Below, one piece after another: positions 1 to 2,987 of a DNA stretch of 5,633 bases. The notes beneath the pieces are model-generated. The model was given only the letters and a program-made list of their open reading frames with translations, did not search any database and was not told where the DNA came from. Source of the stretch: JBAYNS01 sp041678625. Lineage in GTDB: Bacteria > Patescibacteriota > Gracilibacteria > Peribacterales > Peribacteraceae. Made by a program: the position numbers and the translations under genes. Numbering within the stretch: the first letter of the stretch is position 1; each line of letters starts with the position of its first letter. Where the stretch lies: contig JBAYNS010000085.1 in NCBI GenBank assembly GCA_041678625.1, positions 1 to 5,633 of the forward strand. Direction: 5' to 3'.

Positions 1-431
1 ACTCGTCTCTCTACGATGTGTGGGAACGTAAATTAGTTCAACTTCTGGAGCAAGAGGCTATGCAGTACCCCGAAACAAAACCTTTCCCTCTCTGGGATTT
101 TTCTGGATTCAACTCCATCACAACAGAACCCATCCCTTCGATCGAAGATCCATCGTTATCCATGCTTTGGTTCATCGACGAATCTCATCTAAACAAGGCT
201 GGCGGTGAGTTCGTTCTGGACCGAATCTTTGGGACAGACACTGCCAAGATCCCAGAAGATTTTGGAGTACTTCTGAACATAAACAACATTGAAGCACATC
301 TACAAAACCTCCATGAGCAAGAAGAAAGTTTCTATGGGACGCACCCCGAAGCCATAAAATACTGGTATGAATTGTATAACAAGATTTGTTTCTCCCCTCT
401 ATCTGAATGGGATTCCCGCTCGATGCAATAG
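1..431 (+). CDS. SGNH-hydrolase-like protein, C-terminal part (5' truncated by window edge)
   Basis: The reading frame is open from the window edge (first complete codon at 3) to TAG at 429-431, giving 142 visible residues. The text LWDFSGFN (about residues 30-37 of the fragment) is followed by FIDESHLNKAGG, with Asp59 (codon 177-179) and His62 (186-188). In SGNH/GDSL-type esterases and the related AlgX/DltD-like acyltransferases, the last conserved block is Asp-x-x-His, which supplies the catalytic Asp and His. The 'WDFSG...D.SH....G' pattern is typical of the C-terminal third of such proteins, often large envelope-associated enzymes that add or remove acyl groups on polysaccharides. The Ser, Gly and Asn blocks would lie upstream, outside the window. 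A GTG at 18 could serve as a start, but residues before it (SSLYD) read on smoothly, so truncation is much more likely. The last 33 bases overlap the convergent pseudouridine synthase. The fold is fairly sure; the substrate is unknown. Confidence 0.72.
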   Translation, partial: SSLYDVWERKLVQLLEQEAMQYPETKPFPLWDFSGFNSITTEPIPSIEDPSLSMLWFIDESHLNKAGGEFVLDRIFGTDTAKIPEDFGVLLNINNIEAHLQNLHEQEESFYGTHPEAIKYWYELYNKICFSPLSEWDSRSMQ

Positions 432-1118
432 ATCTGAAACCTCCTTTGTTGTAAGTGATCGAATACTACCCAGCCCTAGCAAAGTATCTACAAGGCATAC
501 AATCCTTACTCGCTTGAGTTCTCTCACCGGACACCCAACCTTTTGACACATGCGACGAATTTGCCTGTTACGCCCCTCTGTGAGCGTAATGCGGAATTTT
601 GAGTCTCCAAGTCGCTTGATGCCAGCAGGCTTTGTCTTCTCCCCGGAAATTGTAATTCCTTTTTCTAATTTTTTGAGCGCACCATCAGTAATGGGGCATT
701 CCACAAAAACTTCGTATTCCTTTTCATGATCAAACTTTGGGTGCGTTAGCCGATACGCAAGAACCCCATCGTTCGTAAGTAGTAAAAGACCGGAGGAATC
801 TTTATCCAGACGCCCAACAGGGAAGATTTTTCCCTGTAGTTCTTTCGGTAGCAAATCATACACAGTTTTCTGATCCCGTCGCGTTGCATTTGTCGTTACA
901 ATGCCGACAGGCTTATTCATGACATAGTAGAGCATCTCTGCACGTTCCTCGAGAACTTTGCCATCAACTTCAATCTTATCCATTTCTGAGTCTGCTTTCT
1001 GCCCAATTGATGCAATTTCGCCATTCACTTTCACAAGACCTTGCCCGATGTATTCCTCTGCTTTGCGTCGCGAGCAAATGCCACGTGCCGAGAGAATCTT
1101 CTGGAGACGTTCCTGCAT
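399..1118 (-). CDS. rRNA pseudouridine synthase, RsuA/RluB/RluE/RluF family
   Basis: This is a 239-residue enzyme expected to convert a specific uridine of ribosomal RNA to pseudouridine. Residues 1 to about 50 form an S4 RNA-binding domain (start MQERLQKILSARGICSRRKAEEYI, cited here by its key elements RLQKIL, SRRKAE and VKVNGE). The catalytic domain follows: NKPVG at 68-72, GRLDKDSSG at 102-110 with the catalytic Asp105, LTNDG at 114-118, and EGRNRQIRRM at 181-190. Length and domain order fit complete members of the family. The motifs do not decide between RluB-like large-subunit, RsuA-like small-subunit or RluF-like specificity, so no symbol is given. The ATG at 1118 starts exactly at the canonical S4 domain start and has no Shine-Dalgarno sequence. 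It lies 36 bp downstream of the fabG-like gene on the same strand, so co-transcription is possible, although a -10-like hexamer sits in the gap. The stop lies inside the tail of the convergent SGNH gene. Confidence 0.93.
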   Translation of the reverse strand: MQERLQKILSARGICSRRKAEEYIGQGLVKVNGEIASIGQKADSEMDKIEVDGKVLEERAEMLYYVMNKPVGIVTTNATRRDQKTVYDLLPKELQGKIFPVGRLDKDSSGLLLLTNDGVLAYRLTHPKFDHEKEYEVFVECPITDGALKKLEKGITISGEKTKPAGIKRLGDSKFRITLTEGRNRQIRRMCQKVGCPVRELKRVRIVCLVDTLLGLGSIRSLTTKEVSDLLHRAGIPFR

Positions 1119-1125
1119 AGGAAAA

Positions 1126-1131
1126 ATTGTA
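1126..1131 (-). promoter_or_regulatory. Possible -10 element (TACAAT) for the pseudouridine synthase
   Basis: On the minus strand TACAAT lies 7 nt before the ATG at 1118, with no Shine-Dalgarno sequence between them. A transcript starting at the usual distance from this hexamer would be leaderless or nearly so, matching the arrangement in the fabG/nitroreductase spacer. No TG extension is present and the upstream -35 candidate (TTGCAT, 15-bp spacer) is weak. Read-through from the upstream gene could equally supply transcription. Confidence 0.3.
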
Positions 1132-1154
1132 CGCTGTCCACATATAATGCAACA

Positions 1155-1895
1155 TCACATATACAACCCTCCATTAATATGAATTGTCTGGCCGGTAATA
1201 TATTTGGCCCGATCAGACGCCAGAAAGAAGGCTAGGTCAGCTACTTCTTCAGGAAGTCCTAAACGTTTCATTGGAATTTTCTGTAAAAAATCCTGCATGG
1301 CCGCATCTGGAATTGTTTCGAGAATGCGCGTATCAATGAGTCCCGGACAAATAGCATTGACCCGAACATTCTTCGCAGCACATTCCATTGCCAGACTCCT
1401 TGTAAAACCAAGAATCCCGGCTTTTGCAGCAGAATAGCTTGTTTGTCCTAAATTACCGATGACTGCGCTCACTGAAGACATATTGATGATAGATCCGCTT
1501 TCCTGTGTACGCATAAAACTCACTGATGCATAACAGCAGTTAATGATTCCATAAAGATTTGTGCGAATCACTTCATCCCATTCATTTTCTTCCATCTTGT
1601 GAAAGAATCGGTCTTTGATAATCCCCGCATTATTAACCAGCACATCAAGTCGTCCAAAGTGATTGATAGTAGTATCAATGAGCATTTTTGCCTGCTCATA
1701 CTGAGAGACATCTGCTTTAACGTAGAGAGCATCTAGATTGCCATCAATCAATGTTTGCAACTCCGTATTGTCCTCTGCGTTATGACGACCATTAAGCACC
1801 ACACGATGATTTTTGCTAAGAAATCTCTTTGCAATTGCAAAGCCAATACCGGAGCTACTGCCTGTAATAACAACAACACGCTTTTTTTCTTCCAT
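1155..1895 (-). CDS. fabG: Short-chain dehydrogenase/reductase, 3-oxoacyl-ACP reductase-like
   Basis: This 246-residue classical SDR has the length and pattern of FabG, the NADPH-dependent 3-oxoacyl-ACP reductase that makes (R)-3-hydroxyacyl thioesters. It shows the dinucleotide-binding TGSSSGIG (11-18), the Asp62-Val63 adenine-ring motif, NNAG (88-91), and the full catalytic tetrad Asn113, Ser141, Tyr154 and Lys158 (YSAAK). Ser and Tyr are 13 residues apart, as in E. coli FabG. NAICPGLIDT follows the active site and the protein closes with the typical TGQTIHINGGLYM, ending on TGA, so TGA is read as stop here. A related SDR acting on acetoacetyl-CoA, a sugar or an alcohol cannot be excluded, since FabG-like enzymes have many substrates. 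Context helps: a MaoC-type hydratase, which would take the (R)-3-hydroxyacyl product, is encoded in the divergent operon. The ATG at 1895 has no Shine-Dalgarno sequence and sits 6 nt after a strong extended -10. Confidence 0.88.
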   Translation of the reverse strand: MEEKKRVVVITGSSSGIGFAIAKRFLSKNHRVVLNGRHNAEDNTELQTLIDGNLDALYVKADVSQYEQAKMLIDTTINHFGRLDVLVNNAGIIKDRFFHKMEENEWDEVIRTNLYGIINCCYASVSFMRTQESGSIINMSSVSAVIGNLGQTSYSAAKAGILGFTRSLAMECAAKNVRVNAICPGLIDTRILETIPDAAMQDFLQKIPMKRLGLPEEVADLAFFLASDRAKYITGQTIHINGGLYM

Positions 1896-1896
1896 A

Positions 1897-1927
1897 AGAT
1901 AATTATAGCAAATATAGACAATTATCT
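1897..1927. promoter_or_regulatory. Inverted repeat in the divergent spacer, possible operator
   Basis: AGATAATT (1897-1904) and its exact reverse complement AATTATCT (1920-1927) are separated by 15 nt. The left arm covers part of the fabG-like -10 and the predicted start region, while the right arm lies just upstream of the nitroreductase -10. A dimeric repressor bound here could control both genes. The region is very AT-rich, so an 8-bp inverted repeat may be chance. Confidence 0.25.
1902..1910 (-). promoter_or_regulatory. Extended -10 promoter for the fabG-like gene, predicted leaderless
   Basis: On the minus strand the sequence reads TGCTATAAT, a perfect extended -10 (TGnTATAAT). After the hexamer come 6 nt (TATCTT) and then the ATG at 1895. 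Bacterial RNA polymerase normally initiates about 7 nt after the -10, so the first transcribed base should be at or next to the A of the start codon. No good -35 is visible at 17-18 bp, which extended -10 promoters do not require. No ribosome binding site could fit. Confidence 0.6.
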
Positions 1928-1930
1928 ATG

Positions 1931-1939
1931 TGTTATTAT
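1931..1939 (+). promoter_or_regulatory. Extended -10 promoter for the nitroreductase gene, predicted leaderless
   Basis: The sequence TGTTATTAT matches an extended -10 (TGnTATAAT) with one mismatch in the hexamer. It is followed by 6 nt (GGAATC) and the ATG at 1946, exactly the geometry seen on the opposite strand for the fabG-like gene. This supports 1946, not 1928, as the translation start, because the ATG at 1928 lies upstream of the -10. No convincing -35 is visible. Confidence 0.5.
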
Positions 1940-1945
1940 GGAATC

Positions 1946-2551
1946 ATGAACATCCTGAAAGCGATATATAATCGACGCAGCATACGGTGTTTTACCACTC
2001 AGAAACCAAAGCGTGCGCAGCTCGAATCACTCATTGAGGCAGCGTTACAAGCCCCCTCTGCGGAAAACAGTCAACCATGGCACTTCACTATCGTGCAAGA
2101 GAAATCATTAAGAGAACAAATCACTGCACTTGCTGTAGAAGCTGGTAAACACTATTACAGCCCACGGAAGCAGGAACTTCAGGTTAAGTTTGATAAGATG
2201 GGAGAAGAGCGCTGTAAAGAAATGGTCGAACGTTTTACTTCCGGCAGTCTTTTTTCATTTTTGGAAACAGCTCCTGCGCTCATTGCTGTTTCCTCAGAAG
2301 AGAGTCTTTTTGCGCACAGTTCCTCAGGAGCCGCCATACAAAACCTGATGTTGGCCGCTCTGGAGCTCGGTCTGGGAACATGCTGGACAGGTATCATAAC
2401 CACGCATCCCAAGAGCGCATGTGCTCTACAACAACTCTTAGACATCTCTCCGCAAAATACTTTTGTCGCTCTTCTTGCCGTGGGATATCCGGCACAGCAA
2501 CCGAATGCACGCGAACGCAAAAACGTTGCTGATGTCTCTACCTGGTTCTAA
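1946..2551 (+). CDS. Nitroreductase-family FMN oxidoreductase
   Basis: This 201-residue protein has the nitroreductase fold, a homodimeric FMN enzyme that reduces nitro compounds, quinones or enones with NAD(P)H. From the ATG at 1946 it begins MNILKAIYNRRSIR, with the FMN-phosphate-contacting RRSIR at 10-14. It continues with APSAENSQPWHF (36-47), the family's FMN-binding signature, and GAAIQNLMLAALELGLGTCWTG (128-149, cited by key elements AIQNL and GLGTCW). It ends with a GYP segment typical of the family. An in-frame ATG at 1928 would add six residues (MCYYGI), but it precedes the promoter hexamer and lies outside the conserved N-terminus, so 1946 is preferred. Substrate cannot be read from the sequence; family members include NfsB/NfnB-like reductases, BluB-like enzymes and enone reductases. 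It is the first gene of a two-gene operon with the MaoC-type hydratase and is divergent from the fabG-like gene. Confidence 0.85.
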   Translation: MNILKAIYNRRSIRCFTTQKPKRAQLESLIEAALQAPSAENSQPWHFTIVQEKSLREQITALAVEAGKHYYSPRKQELQVKFDKMGEERCKEMVERFTSGSLFSFLETAPALIAVSSEESLFAHSSSGAAIQNLMLAALELGLGTCWTGIITTHPKSACALQQLLDISPQNTFVALLAVGYPAQQPNARERKNVADVSTWF

Positions 2552-2553
2552 CA

Positions 2554-2982
2554 ATGAAATACAAGGATATTTTTATCGGGATGACTGCCACCAAAAACCT
2601 TCTTGTTTCAAAAGAACTCATTCGGCAATTTGCCGATGTTACAGGCGATCACAATCCACTGCATCTGGATGAAACTTACGCTGCCGACACGGTATTTGGG
2701 GGATGCATCGCGCATGGAATGATCGCAGGCAGCCTGATTTCAGCGCTCCTTGCTGAACAATTCCCGGGAAGTATTTATCTCTCTCAAGAATTGCGTTGGT
2801 TCCTGCCTGTGCGCCCCGGAGACACTGTTCAGGCGAATTTTGAAGTAATCGATAAGCTAGACCAAAAGCAGCACATTGTTCTATCCACAAATTGTCAGAA
2901 TCAAAAGGGTGAAACTGTACTTCAAGGAAAAGCTGTAATTAAGATCGATAGCCGCATCCACGATCTAACGGAATCCCCTTAG
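2554..2982 (+). CDS. MaoC-like (R)-specific enoyl-acyl hydratase/dehydratase
   Basis: This 142-residue single hot-dog domain matches the PhaJ/MaoC type. The signature is TGDHNPLHLDETYAADTVFGG (starting at Thr30; catalytic Asp32 and His37 by analogy to PhaJ), followed by IAHGM (52-56). Later, ELRWFLPVRPGDTV matches the conserved 'F..PV..GD.v' strand of the fold. Such enzymes interconvert trans-2-enoyl and (R)-3-hydroxyacyl thioesters, on CoA or ACP. Length is normal for a complete one-domain member. The ATG lies 2 nt after the nitroreductase stop (TAA, then CA), with no Shine-Dalgarno sequence, so expression probably depends on coupling to the upstream gene. The product of the divergent FabG-like reductase would be its substrate, which favours an acyl-chain role. 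The stop at 2982 is 5 nt from the stop of the convergent surface-protein gene. Confidence 0.88.
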   Translation: MKYKDIFIGMTATKNLLVSKELIRQFADVTGDHNPLHLDETYAADTVFGGCIAHGMIAGSLISALLAEQFPGSIYLSQELRWFLPVRPGDTVQANFEVIDKLDQKQHIVLSTNCQNQKGETVLQGKAVIKIDSRIHDLTESP

Positions 2983-2987
2983 GGCTC

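Noticed and set aside
18..20. GTG at 18 as a true start of the first gene
   Set aside because: The frame is open to the edge, and the 137-residue product would consist only of the C-terminal SGNH block without the nucleophile block.
1155..1157. TGA at the end of the fabG-like gene as a recoded glycine (code 25)
   Set aside because: The family's proteins end at the preceding NGGLYM, so TGA is a normal stop.
1916..1921. AGACAA / TTGTCT as a -35 element for the divergent promoters
   Set aside because: The spacing to the -10 hexamers is about 8 bp (minus) or 13 bp for the overlapping TAGACA (plus), far from the 16-18 bp needed.
1928..1945. ATG at 1928 as the nitroreductase start
   Set aside because: It would add MCYYGI before the conserved MNILKAIYNRRSIR start, has no ribosome binding site, and lies upstream of the extended -10 at 1931-1939.
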